From the NCBI GenBank assembly GCA_005281725.1, contig SSBO01000003.1, positions 6,386,495 to 6,450,494 on the forward strand: a stretch of DNA of 64,000 bases. Direction: 5' to 3'. Shown in pieces: positions 24,661 through 44,903 of this stretch (position 1 is the first letter of the stretch; every line of letters starts with the position of its first letter). The position numbers and the translations under genes are program-made. The notes under the pieces are model-generated. The model was given only the letters and a program-made list of their open reading frames with translations. It did not search any database and was not told where the DNA came from. Source of the stretch: Wuchereria bancrofti (lineage: Eukaryota > Nematoda > Chromadorea > Rhabditida > Onchocercidae).

Positions 24661-24715
24661 AGATTTCATCAATGTTTTCCTCATTTGATAGATTTCATCA
24701 ATGTTTTCCTCATTT
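24661..24715. repeat. 26-bp perfect direct repeat, period 29
   Basis: The 26 bases at 24661-24686 recur exactly at 24690-24715, consistent with a recent local duplication in non-coding DNA. Confidence 0.8.
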
Positions 24716-24906
24716 ACATCAGTTGCGGAATTTTATTTTATTGTGTATTCAGCTTGAGATGATCTTGTTGGCTAAGAAAATTCAATTTTAAATATAAATA
24801 ATTAACGTTGAAAATTTACAAAAATCAAGTTTGATTGGAACAGGCAGATAGAAAGACATACACACATGTACGGAGAGACGTATAAATTTAAAATTTTAAT
24901 GTAAAT

Positions 24907-24936
24907 TTAAATATATGCATTTATGCATATATTTAA
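24907..24936. repeat. Perfect 14-bp inverted repeat
   Basis: Arms 24907-24920 and 24923-24936 are exact reverse complements around TT. They share the ATATGCAT core theme seen in the hairpin at 23052. Confidence 0.75.
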
Positions 24937-27900
24937 TGTTAAAACTGGCATATAAATGCGCTGAAACGATCGACCGTTTTTCTTACGGACCAATCGAATC
25001 TTTTCATTTTGACATTTCCCACGGCATATACGGATTTAATGCACTACCGGATTTAACCTCTGTTATCATTACAACAGCATTTAATGAAATAGCACATATT
25101 CTGCAACTGAATCACTGACAATTCTAATAAGTACTTTCGTGAGGATTTCCTGAAGACATATTACATTGCCAGATTACCTTATTAGTATTCTAAGTATTAC
25201 TAATTTACTTGTTGAAAATACTCACAGTAAATAAGTAATGGCTGAATGTTAAAAAGTATGAGGTATTTAATAAATGAAACGAAAAACTTTTCCGTTTTCA
25301 ATGACAAAATTTTCGGAAAACTAAAAGTTCATTTTATTAATTGAGAAGGGAATTTAAACGTTCTTAATTCATTTTTTTTTTTTTTTTAGAAAAACTTTTT
25401 TAGAAATTTGAATAATTGTAATGCAAAGTTTAATGTCTTTTATGTGTTCGGCCTTTCTCATCACTTTTCTTCTTGTCACTGTTATCCAATTCGGAAATGA
25501 GTCTATCTAATCTAATCAATTTCATTAGTTTGGTCTTATTCAAAATGAGCGATGACAGATACACTCCAACAGTAGTATGACTAACACTCTTTAAAGAAAA
25601 TAATTATCAATAAAAGACGAACCAAATTGAAACAATAATTTCGTTATTCCTCAACAAGAAATTCTATTGTTTCACTAATTAATTCAAAGCTTATCAACAG
25701 ATCAATAATTCTTAATGAAACAATGAAAATTTTTTGACCAAACAAATGAATGAACAGCCATTAAATAAATATTAATAGACACACACATATATAGATACAC
25801 ATCTAAACAATTAGGTCGCCTTATTTAATGGTATTTGTTAGAATTTGTTGTTTTTCTTATTACTCGATATAATTAATAATTCTCTCAGCAGAACATCTAA
25901 TTATGTTTTATAATGTCTTTCCGGAAAAAAAAACCATCCGGAAGACAGTATTTTTATGCTATTAGTAAGTTTTCCTAAAAAATTAGCCCTCTTATTTATA
26001 GCAGCAACGAGACATTTCACAGGTAAAGCAGAATTATTCGAATGTTTTCTTAAAGTGTAACTCATTACTTTAGTTATTCATTCCAAGTAAAAAATCTGAA
26101 AAAAAAAATGAATTGTTGTCATACATTAACTGATTTAAAGAGCAATTTATTACTATTATCAATGATCAGAAATGCTTTGTCAATATCATTATCATTTGAA
26201 GCAAAGCCCCTAAGCTAAAATCTATCTCAGAATTTCAATGAAAGATTTGTTGGAACATTGCTGATGTAGCAAATTTTATTTCTCTTTTTGTAATGATTCC
26301 TTCTATCTTCTCTTTATTTCTTTAAAGTACACAATGGTCTAGATTTTTTGAACTGAAAAATTTTTGTTCAAAGCTTTTTTCAAAGCTTCAATTTCTCATG
26401 ATCCCCAACGAATCATCCAATCATTACATATTCCAAATCTTTTTAGATCAATATCTGTTTAGAAATTCAATTCAATTATGTAACAAAGAATTGGAAGTAT
26501 GAGTTACTACGCCAGAACAAGGTCAGATGATGCTTGTTGTAATTTCAAAATATTGATTGTCTGATCTATCGGTCAATTAATCCATTCGTGTATGCAATGC
26601 ATGAAAGAGCATCACATTCGAGTATTATTAATACACAATACTTGAAGTAACTATGGATATTTCCTACGCATAAAACAAGTCAAAAAATAAGTCACTGGGT
26701 AAGCCATATTCTTATCAAATTACAATAGCACAACAGGTGATGAAAATGAAATGAATAGTAAATAAATGGGTGGTAAATTAAAGCAAATGATATTGCCAGT
26801 TAAAAACCGGTAATATGATGTTAACAAATGATTAAATGAAAAAGTTAATTGAATTCTGAACTGAAAAAAATCGATCCTATCAAATAATTTAAAGCAATTA
26901 AAAATTTTCAATGCTTTTTTGACAGCAGAATTTCACAAAAAAACCTATTGAAATGGTGTGAAAAGGGTTCTGAATGACATTAGAATAATCGAAGACGAAG
27001 AAAACGATAGAATGAAATAATAGCGCAAATAGTTCATTGCGTTTTCAGGAAAAATAATTCCCAATGAACCATCAACAAATCTTTCTTTCTTGTAATGAGA
27101 TGACGAGTAATAATCTAGTGATTTTATTAATTAAATTATTTAATATATGCTTGATTGGAGATTAGTTATTCAGGTTAATTATGAAAGAACCCAAAAATTT
27201 CATTTCTCCTCTATTTTTATATTTATTGATCTATGAATAATCTGGTTAAAAATCATTGCTACATTCCTGGAAATTTCTGAAACTGAGTATTTTCAACAAT
27301 TGATATTTCTGATTTTGAGGAATTTTCTTATCAGTCGAATTGTCTTACTGCAAGTAATCTTAATCACATCGTCACTAATAATTCCTGAAATCTTTTAATG
27401 GCTGTTAGCAAAACATTCTTTGAGCCAACATAAGACTAGCACAAAAAGACACGCTAAGATTTGACGTGAATACGATAGTATGTTTATATTTATTCACAAT
27501 ATTCAAAATGACTTAACAAAATTTTTCGGTGACATTAATATTTTAATTGTAGCATGGAAGGTGAGGACTGAAGGCGAAGATATATAACATTCTACCTTAC
27601 GTCAACTTATAGACGGTTCTCACGCCAAACAAGTAAGTATTAGTTTGGTTATTAACCAGTGCAGTAATGCTATGATTCATTTGCAACTGATCACAACTAT
27701 GATTTTTCATATCAAGTGAGATCCTCTAAAAACATGAAAATAAATAGTAATGTAAACACTAATTAATTCATTAGCATATACTGATCCAAAAAGATTACAA
27801 ATAGTAATTGATGGTATATATCAATGATTGCACTCATTTACACTGCGGATTTCAGTTTATTTCTTAATAAGAATGGTTGAATGGTTGATTTTCAACAGTA

Positions 27901-28127
27901 ACCACCGGAAATCTGTTCCTATTGTTTTCATCGAACATTGCTAGGTCTTTTCATTGGAAGACGTTTCGTTGGAACTAAAAAAATTGTTTTTTGGAATTGT
28001 CCAACAGAATCCTCAAATATTCATCTAGCAGAAGTAGTAGGAATCGATGTTATGTGAACATTTTGGAATCTAGCAGTTGCTTTGGTTTAGAAACAATTCT
28101 CTTATAGCTAAACATTTATATTTTCCC

Positions 28128-31100
28128 TTAAGATTTAATAAAATGTTGAGAAAAATTGATCCAACTCTGTGTTTTATCAAATTGCTTGCATCCATTCTCG
28201 AAATAAATCAATCCGTACTCCTGATGCTCTTGAAAATGTTCAGGGCTTGATAATGAATTTTCATCATACAACAAACATTTGCCCAAATTGACAACAAATG
28301 CTGCTGACTGCAAGTTCAAAATTAAATGAATAAAAAGGATCAATCAAAATCTGGTCACTATATTCTAAAAGATTTTAGAAATATTAGATTATAGTTACAA
28401 AGTGTTTGGAAAACAAAACGAAAATGTACAGTGATAAGAAGATTAAATATTATAAGAGATATTAGCAATCCTATTTCCATTTCATGTCAAAACTCAGAAC
28501 TTTAATATAGAAAAAAAAGTATTAGTTGAATGAATCATTAAATTTCTTATGAAAAATTGCTTTGTATTATTACTAGAAGATATAATTTAGTGAATGACAG
28601 AACAGATTTTGTGAAAGATTATATAAGTTAAATGATATGCAGTTGTCCTGCTTAGGAAGAAATTGGTGCTAATAAGCAATACCTTGCAGTGAAAATGAGG
28701 TGCCAAAACACATAGCTCAATGCATGCATGTAATCCTTGATGACCTCTCGGAATACCATCAAAAATTTCCCAAGGCTCAATATCAATGGCATAATCCAGA
28801 AACGCAGTAAATTCAGAACATTCTTCGAGAAGAATCAAACTTTCTATAATTATACCGAGTACGAATAAGCACGACTAGCTTGTAATTCTAGCTTTTAATT
28901 TGTAACTTAAATATTCAAACTTTCCATTTTTTTTAAAACTGACTAATAGAACGAGAATTAAACCTGGATAGCAGAATTTCACTGCTGTCTGAATGTTGAA
29001 ATCGGATTCAGGTGATGGTGAAAAAGCTAAAGATGCTACAACGGCGTTATTGTTGGTATGTGTTACACAATGTCGCTTTACTTCGTCATATGTAAAGGAA
29101 GTACATTCTCTCCCAGAAACCTGTAACTGAAATTATCAATAAAAGTAAATAATCAACACAATTCACTTATTGGTTTTTAAAGTAAGAGAACTGTTAATTG
29201 ATATCTTTTTCTGTTCGATTTCTTCATTGATTTATTTATTGGGTAATTTGGTCTCATATAAAATATGTAAGAACGAACAGTGATAAGGTTACACTTGATT
29301 TTGCAAGAGTTGTACGACGCAGCACTTGTCTCCTTTTGCAACCTGTTCCTTTCTAATACAGCATTTACGACAGTGAGCCATACTTCACGCTCATCGCTTC
29401 CACATATTGCTGCTACGTAGTTATTATAGTACTTACAGATAAGTATTATTAGTTGGTAAATGCAATTTTATGGTATGGATTTCAACATTATGATAAAATC
29501 ATACTAATCTCTTTCAAAATTAATGTGATTTAGAAGACAGCTTAAGATCAAAAGAAGGATGAAGGCAAGGTTACTTCCTGTTACGCTATTTGAACTAATA
29601 TCATTCATTAGAAATAATTTATGAAATTTCATACGTCTCTCAAATCTGATGAGAAAGATTTGATGATTAACATCGAAAGAGAAACCTGTTGGAAGAAGTC
29701 TTTCTGTTCTACTATTTTGCTTAGAAAATGTCATGGAGATCGATTTAGCTGTCGAAATTGGTATCAACTTATCCAGAATGGATTTCTTAGCATTCAGGAA
29801 TGTCATCATTTCATTTGACTTCTAAATAATTGTTTCATCACAAACTGAACTGGCAGTAAAAATCTGTTACCACATAAATTTTAATTTAAAGTCAATTAAG
29901 AAAAGCAAGCAACAATTTAAAAAAATTCACGACTTGTATTTTTCTTTAAATAAGCACATGATTTTCAGAATTTTTCTTGAATTCACGCATGTGATTTGAG
30001 CTATAAAGAACCAATCTGAAGGTGAAAGGCGATTTAGCGTTTGGATTTCTTCCAAAAAATTGACTGAAACTCTGTTATTTTTACGTAATGTTCTACATGA
30101 TTAGTAAATAATACCAGAAGTAGAAAGATGAATTGCTAATTTTACCTCATCTAACTTTTCCATATCTATTACGGAAGTTTTAATTGGTGATCGTCTTATG
30201 TCTTCCGTAACCATTTTCAACAGCTTATTCAAATCAACACCGTCTTCCTGACGATCCTTTCCGAAATTTGCGCTAAGAGTTGGAAGCTTCCTAATGTTTT
30301 CAGTGAAAGATAAAGCATCATCAGATGAATGGGTTTCATGACTTGATTGTTCCAATGCTTTAGTTCTTCTGGATGTTAAATTAAACAAATTTTCTTTGTG
30401 TGTGGACAACAACGTTGGAAAAGTTGACATAAAAAATTTGGAAGCCGGTATCATATGAGCAGATTCGTCGTAAATTTGATAATCCCTAGACAGTACTTTT
30501 GATAATGCAGTTGGCGAAGAAGTAAAAGTATTAACAGTGATACCATTAGCAGGTAAGTTAGTTTTATCAGAAGTAGTCATAATGGAAGTTGCAATAGTAA
30601 GATTCGATTCGTCGAACTTTTCATTATTCTTAAGTTTTTGTTGATTATCAAAATAATCGAAATAAGGAGTGGGAGTTATAGCTCGACCACCCGGTGGTAC
30701 ATGAATCAAGGGGTTTGCATGCGCTACCGCAGGTCGCTGTAACTCAATAAAACCTATGTCTGTGTCATACTTCGGAGTAGAAGGTGATGTCTCTGAGATT
30801 GCAAATTCTGAACCCAGAAATGTGAGGTTGAATCCATTTAGAAACTGATCTATAAGAGAAATTAAAGGTAAAAATATGCCAAATTGATAACAGCTAAATA
30901 ATATAAATAAATTAATTGTAAGGAATCGAGTAAAATGAAATGAAATCTTAGCGAATGAAGTAGTAATTTGTTATTAAATTATTTAAACTGATATTAATTC
31001 AGTGGTTTTATATTAAATGCAGTAATTTTATGATCTCTGAAATGACATTTCATGACACTGCTCTTATTAACATAACAAACGACAACTTAATCTTACCCAA

Positions 31101-32144
31101 GCATTTTTTTTCAACTACTCGGAAGTAAACCATGCCACGAGCTATTTGTGAATGTTGCTGACCATCATCCAAGAAATAATGGCAAATGTGTTGGAAGGTA
31201 TCATGAACTGTAGACCGACAACGAGACTGCAAAATTACGTTATTGAGAAAGAAAAAGAACAAAATTACTTCCAAATGGATGAAAAGAAATAGAAACTATA
31301 CTACTTAAAATATATTTACTGAAAGGTATCCAATCAACGTCAATATTAATGCTTTTTTCTTTTTAATTGAAAAAGCCAATGAAGAAATTCCGACATAAAT
31401 GCCTGCCTATGTATTTATAATCAAAAATGAATGTAAATTTAAAACGGAATTCTAAAAAAAAACAAACAAAACTCATAATACCGAAGAAAGAGCACAAAAC
31501 AGTAAACACTCTTCCGGTGTTTTCATTCGCCACTCGCTATGATATGGTGATAAATCCGATAGCTGTTGACCAATGTGTTGTTCGAAACATGGTTTCAAAG
31601 CTTTAATGGATATTTTTTAAATTTAAAATGATGTTGAAACTGAAAATTGCCTATTCGAGAAAGAAGAAAAGGTGCAGAAATCGACTATTCCACGCTTGAC
31701 TTCTATTTGCTTTCATTATTATATAATCCAATCCATAATATCACTAATCATGCCTACATCATTCGTTTTTATTCCATTAGCTGTGACTAATATTTGTTAA
31801 GAAATAATATGACTCAAAGAACTAAGTTTAACTTATTTTACTTATTAGGACATAGTATCATCCTATAAGTTAGTAAATTGTTTTTACAATGAAAGAAAGC
31901 TTGTAAGATTCTTATAATTTTTATTTGATTACGATCAGTTTTATTACGTTTACTTCATTCACTGAAAGAATGAAGGAAGAATGAAATCGACAGCGACCAC
32001 GAGTGAAAGATCATCAATTAATAAAAAAAGTGAAAATTGAAATTTACCATCAATGTTCGATTTGCAGTTACCTACTGCGGATAATAATAAAAGGAGCAAC
32101 GGCAAATTAATAAAAGAAACAGTGAAGGCAACAGTAATAGCCAT
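28128..32144 (-). CDS. Secreted PAN/Apple-domain protein
   Basis: Seven exons join in phase: 32144-32048, 31600-31482, 31226-31097, 30849-30146, 29126-28964, 28843-28683 and 28307-28128, giving 517 residues. Exon 1 is a signal peptide (INLPLLLLLLSAVGNC). Exons 2-3 (about 33-115) form a PAN/Apple module with the typical ECLLFC, then CR..., C..H, and a final C. Exon 4 is a long Ser/Thr-rich linker of about 235 residues without cysteines. Exon 5 looks like the second half of a PAN module (ECTSFTYDEVKRHC ... FCYP), and exons 6-7 a full PAN with CIELCVLAPHFHC and LGKCLLYDEN. PAN modules in nematodes occur in apical extracellular matrix and cuticle proteins, usually beside a ZP domain. No ZP domain or membrane segment is seen here, so it should be secreted. 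The exon 2 acceptor (CATTAAAG) is weak. I cannot name a specific orthologue. Confidence 0.78.
29181..29436 (-). other. GC-enriched open stretch inside a PAN-gene intron
   Basis: Between exons 4 and 5 of the PAN-domain gene the minus strand is open for about 85 codons (including REVWLTVVNAVLERN and SAASYNSCKIKC) after a possible acceptor at 29437. It starts in phase 0 as needed, but I find no donor that returns to phase 0 for exon 5. It may be a missed exon supplying the first half of the middle PAN module, or another gene's remnant. Confidence 0.25.
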
Positions 32145-33615
32145 TTCATAAATGTTGAGTGGTCGAAAAGGAGAAGATTGGTAAATCTTAAAAGCTGACA
32201 AAAAGATGGAATGTTTTCAGTGAAAGGAACAACACAGGAATCAACTTTATTAATTGTATGTGGGTGTGCGTATATGTCTGTCTCCGTGGAATAGTCTCTC
32301 ATTTTCAGCACTTTACTGTTTCTCTGGAAACTTGAAATCTGTCCTAAATTGCGTAATTGTTTTGTACGGACACGGATGCAAGTGTATTTGGGTGCATGTG
32401 TGTGAACAGAAATACGTCATAATAGGTAACGGAGCGAATCAGGTCACCGGTCAGCAATAAATCATATAAGTTCATCTTCAAATGCCATGTTTTTGGACCT
32501 TCTGATTCTCTGAACAAATCCAGCCACCTAAAACATTAGTTCTAATAAAATCGCTTTCATTTTGATTAATAGTCAACAAATCAAAACAGTAAAATCCCTT
32601 GAAGATCAAGTACGGCCGAGGTGGGGGAGGGGGGAAGGGGATATAAGTTCTGGAGATTCAATTAAGCTAGTCAGAATTGAAAATCCAACCAGTATCAACT
32701 ATCGAAATTCCAGAACTTCAGAATTGAACCAAAAAACCTATGCAGTTATAAAACAACGAAATACAAACACTTAGCCACCAACACTGATAAAGTTGATCAC
32801 TGTTGTTAATCATTCCTCTTTTTTGGATGTCTGATATATATTTTCGCAACACTGAATACGTAACACACAGTAAAATGTATGAATAATGGATTACAACAGC
32901 AGATCGCAATAATTTAAATTTACATCAAGAGAGAAACAAACAGATGATGAATGAATAAAGCCGATGCATTCGCTTTTCAAAATTATACGTTAACAAAATG
33001 AAAATCGATTAAAACTTAACAGACAATGATGTTGTGATAATATAATTTTTTTAGGTTTTTGGCATAACCAGTCAAAATCGAAAATCCAGAAATTTAGGAA
33101 TGATTTTGAAAAAAAGAAACTTATGCAATGCACATAGAAAAATTATGAAGTACAATCCTATCAGCATATTGACAAGTAAAAGTTACAAAAACTGAGTAAA
33201 ATTGCAATTTTTATGAAATGTAGCAACACAGCAATTCCATGCTCACAGCCCATCTTAAACAAACGAAATTCTTCCACTGCAGCAACTAGTAAGTAACAAT
33301 CATAAATCGAATAACCGATATATTTCCCGATCGGCAAATTGATATTTCTGACTATTGTATGCTTTCCTCAAGAGATCCAAGTATAATCATCATGCATTTA
33401 CGGCATTATGAAGCACTACAGTGAATGAGTAGAAAATTCAAATAATTTAGCGTATAATTAGCCGTTATAAGGATATCTTTACAATATTGAAGAAGCATTC
33501 TATCTAAATTAACATTTGGAAAACATGAAAAACAAAGAAGCGCACCAAAAAGCCTTTTTAGAGAAGATGGTGAAACAGCTGTGTTGCAGGACATATAAAT
33601 TCCTTTTGCTTTTTT
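32145..33615. other. Intergenic, upstream of the PAN gene
   Basis: About 1.5 kb between the PAN-domain gene start and the cap-2 stop, both on the minus strand. It is AT-rich apart from a G-rich island at 32611-32640. Open frames at 32254-32460 and 32562-32774 show no family resemblance or splice signals. Confidence 0.45.
32611..32640 (+). repeat. G-rich tract, possible G-quadruplex
   Basis: The plus strand has runs of 5, 6 and 4 G with short A/AA spacers and a preceding GG, a marked outlier in DNA that is otherwise about two-thirds A+T. It lies about 0.47 kb upstream of the PAN-domain start codon, on its template strand side. Confidence 0.5.
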
Positions 33616-35492
33616 TCACTTGCCAATACCTCCTTTTATCTCCGTTGCAATTTTCTTTTGTCGTTTCAGTTCCTCAGCATCAAGTGTGGTACGTAATTCA
33701 CCAACAATTTGCTTGGTTTTCCCAAAGTAAACTTCATTTAAAGTTGATCGAATTTTACTCTCCATGTCCTGAAAATGAATATTTTATTGATTAATCAAAT
33801 TTGCTTCAGTCACTAGCTAATACTGATCAATATCCTTAAATTCAGGAAGTAAAAAGAATATCAGGAAATTAGTGTGAGGTGGTTCTTTTCAATAGAAAAT
33901 GTTGTTATTTGAAACAAACGATTTCAATCCTTTTAGAAGAGAAAGATCTGAAGAAAGTTTCTCACCTCTATCATTTTTCCAATATTAATAAGATGGGTAT
34001 TTGTAGAATCGTTTACCGGGTGGTCAGCTTCAACCTAAGAAAGTAAAACAGCAAGCATGAATGAGACAAATTTCGATTTCAAATAAAGAGCAGCGGAATC
34101 ATTTATTTGTAGTTGGCTATAATAAAAAATGAAAATCACCTGTCGCGTAACTGATCCTCCTAAATTCATCATACCGCTTGCTTGTTTAGTCATTTGTAAC
34201 CAAAGCATCACTGTACTTGTAAGTTTGTAGTGTGCATGCCTCCCACCAGCCTGGACAAATAAGAAAGAGAAATAAGAACAACAATTAGCGTCTTTTCCTC
34301 AAAAATTAGTGGAAAACAGAAAAAATCCATAACAGTGTAGAAGAAAATATACTTTTTCTTGTATCTCAATCACATGGATTGAATCCCAGCAACCCTGTAT
34401 ATTACGCAAACCATCTCCAATTTTTTTGATTAAAACAACGCCTGCAAAACCATAGTCCAAATCCCAGAAATACACTGAGGAGACGCCACCCTCAAAATAT
34501 CTGTAAAAATATTTACAACCTAAACTTTGTCAGCAGTAACAAGTACATGAAGAATGACATTAATCAACAATTTATATTTAAACAGTAATATACTTCTGGA
34601 CATTGCAACATACTGAAAGCCTTGTAATTCTTGCTACAGTAATATACTTTTGAAATAATAAAGTTGTTTCGATTTTAAAACATTTTCATCTGCTGAAGTA
34701 ACCAAACTAATATAGACTTACGCATCTCTATAAGCCTCAAATGCAGCATTCATTTCAATTTCCAGCTTACGGAGTTTATCTGATGGCGAAGCACCGTCTT
34801 CCAATGGTGGGTCATAGGTATTGGACCATGGTGAGCTAGAAATAAAAGTGAAAACAGTATACTGATATAAGAATTAATAACAAAAGCGCCAAAACAAGCG
34901 TCAAAGTGAATCTGAAAAGTAATATAAAACCTAGTCTGAAAAAAATTATATGAAATTTAAAAAGTTTTAAACAAAGACCAACCGATAACTATCGCTATCT
35001 CTGTTATAATCACAAAGGAGGTATTCCTTTCCTGTTTCTTTATCACGAGCAATTTTTAGCGGCTGATCAACCGCACTCAACAAATCATCCACCAAGCGAG
35101 GACACAAATCAATTAGATCATTCAAATTTCTTTCTACTTGTTGAGGTGGCAAACGCCTCATCAAATCTAAAGCGCAGTCGAGCTGCTGGTCTCCCTAGAA
35201 ATATTCAATGAAAATTCTTTTTACACATTCTGAAAACTTTAAACTTTTATGATTACCAAATAATTACCCTTCAGAGACCTCATGAAATGTTCGAGGGATC
35301 ACAGCACTGATTCTAATTTTTGTCTAATGAAAAATGATACGGCTTAGGGTTCCATGTCTCACTTTACATTTCGGAGTTACAAGTTGGAGGCTATAGAAAA
35401 TTTCTCTCATAGAGATGGGCAGAGATGGGTATGGGATCCAACAAAGGTGAGATGAAGTGAGATCACTCAGATAGGGTGTTGGAACATACCAT
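33616..35492 (-). CDS. cap-2: F-actin-capping protein subunit beta
   Basis: Seven coding exons join in phase to 269 residues (usual about 270-277): 35492-35490, 35194-34983, 34835-34722, 34500-34353, 34250-34140, 34034-33966 and 33768-33616. With the alpha subunit it caps actin barbed ends. Conserved segments in order: [20 protein letters not shown] at the start, [89 protein letters not shown], and [13 protein letters not shown]. The C-terminal actin-binding tentacle is present. Exon 1 is almost entirely 5' UTR (35577-35490): its last three bases are the ATG, and the next codon starts exon 2, which restores the family's M-x-D/E-QQLD start. A CTTTTCAG acceptor precedes the exon and may receive a spliced leader. 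Confidence 0.96.
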
Positions 35493-35577
35493 AATTCTCT
35501 GAAAATCAGAGATTTTTGGCCAAGCAAGCTTAAAGCAGGTGATGAAGTAACTTCAAGGTAATCTCCTTCTATTGCAC

Positions 35578-37703
35578 CTGAAAAGGAAAACAGTAATGAT
35601 CATAAGGTGCCATTGATGACATAGTATAAGCATCTTAGATATGAAATTAAATAGCAAACAAAAAACACATTCAATCAATTTAAAACTAACAAAATTTCAA
35701 CGAGCATTTTGATATTAAAGCAAAAACATTTTCAATACTATTCAGCAATTTCCCCTTGGTAAACCTCCCAATAATATAAATTATCTCTTTACAACTAATA
35801 TTATCAATTGATTAACTACCAAAACTCTCAGACCACATTAATTCACCCAAACGGTTGTAGCAGAAGCGTGGGTTGCAAAACGTTAGGGATCAGTTCATTT
35901 CGCAACTCTGTGGCATGCAACGAGAGATTGGTAAGGGTGATAGACAGTCGACGTAATGTACTTCGGGAGGTAATGTGCTGCCTAAGATTGAGAAAATTTT
36001 CAATGTTTGAACAAAATAATAGGAACAGTGATTGAAAGTAGAAATCATTTTATGATGGAGTAAAATTAAGGTTAACAAGTAGGGTTAAATGTTTCACTTG
36101 TGAGGAATTCAATCCTGATGAAATACCTTTTTAAATAGGACGTCACGCTCAACCATAACTGAATTTCTTCAGTGACATATTATTCCTAAACATTACAAGA
36201 AGTTTTGTCTATATAAAGTTAAGTTGTTAAAATAAAAAAATTATCATGTTCCATACCCTAAAGATTGCTTACCACCACTATTAGATTGGTGAAGTGAAGG
36301 GAAAGGTCCCAATTCGGCCGATCATTTTCAGCATTTCATTATCATGTCTTGTGCCCTAAACGAATTATGTGGCAATATGTGTCGTGTAAAGAAATTAACC
36401 AAGCCCTCTATGATCTTTATATCCATTTATCTCGTGAGATAGTTAGGTATTGTTTGCTACCGACTGTGAGGATTGGTTATCAGGGTTTTGCTATAATGGG
36501 GAACCTTTAATATTAATAGTCGTTATACTAATCAGAATTTAACTAAGTAAATGACCAACTTATTAAAAACTTCAGCAAGTTTTGTTCGGTAATGAAGTTT
36601 TTTTAATCAAAACATTTAATTGATTGTTTCCCCTTTATTTTGTTTAGTATGAAAACCATTCGCTACTGTTGAGAAAACTGTGCAAAAACTTTGGAGAAAC
36701 TTGATACCAGCCGCAGGATTTGTATAGCTCTCCCGGGGTCATCTAGGTCCACCTGGGAATTTCGAACTCGATAAAGGATTTTGAAATGCCCAAGAATGAC
36801 ATCCTATTTCGGTCGTTTGGATAATAATTTCATGTCGCAAAGCCATCCATATTTCTCTGTATTTCGTTATCAGTCTAAGTCATAAACTGAAGAAATACAA
36901 AATTCAAGAGAATGAAGTGGTCTTCACGAACAGAAAACTGTCAGTTGTTAGTAGTTGTTTACGAGTTTCGTAGTTCTTATGAATATCAATAGATATACAA
37001 GAAATTTGAGCATAATAGGAGAGGGATTTAGTCGGAATTAAAATTTTCTATTAATTTGAGTCGATTTATTCATGCCCTCTGAAAAAACAGTGAACCAGAA
37101 CTATCATATAAATCTGTTTTAGTGTCAGCAGTAGAACTAACGGAACTGCCATGCTCTCTCTCTAACATGTCCTTTCAAAATTTTGACCAGATTAAAATTT
37201 TGACCTGAAACCGTCTCTCACTGAACTATCACGTGTATGGTGACAGTACAACTCTGCTTCAGGATATACTCCGGTTGGTGAGTGAATTAGTTTTTGAGAT
37301 GTTCGAGGTGTGTTCGTTTTGGTGGAATAACATGCTGAATTTAAGGTTGAGCGATATTAAGTAGTTTTACTACATAGTTGGAAGTAAAGTAAAACAAAAC
37401 GATACTGGTGATAGCATGCGTGGTGGCATCAACCTAATATTAGAAGATGGAGAGGAAAAGTAGGAATAATTCAAAGTGATTTCTGCTAGCTGTGAAAATA
37501 GTTGGGATTGTGTGGAGACAGTTCTGAAATAAAATGATAAACATATCTACTCTTCCTGATTTTACAGATTCATTTCTCAGATGAAAGTTATGGATCATCT
37601 TGGTGAAAAGTTTGAAGTTATGGCCAGTTTCTTCGTGCTTTGTCATATTTAGAGTGAATTTGTTTCAGGATATCATAGTGGAATGAATTACGGTTGAAGA
37701 AAA
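35578..37703. promoter_or_regulatory. Divergent promoter region, cap-2 / age-1
   Basis: About 2.1 kb between cap-2 exon 1 (minus) and the age-1 start (plus). Both promoters must lie here, possibly with a non-coding age-1 first exon, since a GATTTTACAG acceptor occurs at 37567. Open frames such as 35808-36035 have no coding support. Confidence 0.45.

Positions 37704-44903
<7,200 letters not shown>

Larger units (their letters stand above)
21337..28127. other. 6.8-kb region with no recognisable gene
   Basis: Upstream of SLC33A1 and downstream of the PAN-domain gene. It is strongly AT-rich, open frames are short and lack splice context, and nothing matches a protein family I know. It holds a diverged duplication with CACGTG cores (22111-22269), two hairpins (23052-23088 and 24907-24936) and a 29-base tandem duplication (24661-24715). 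The longest frames (24454-24657, 24915-25118) look like chance. Confidence 0.5.

Noticed and set aside
24915..25118. 67-codon plus-strand frame beginning in the hairpin at 24907
   Set aside because: Isolated, starts inside an inverted repeat, and has no recognisable content or neighbouring exons.
35324..35527. Minus-strand frame [16 protein letters not shown]...
   Set aside because: The sequence up to 35490 is the 5' UTR exon of cap-2; the frame is incidental.
36715..36790. TTCGAACTC stretch resembling a tRNA T-arm
   Set aside because: No matching A-box or acceptor stem at tRNA spacing.
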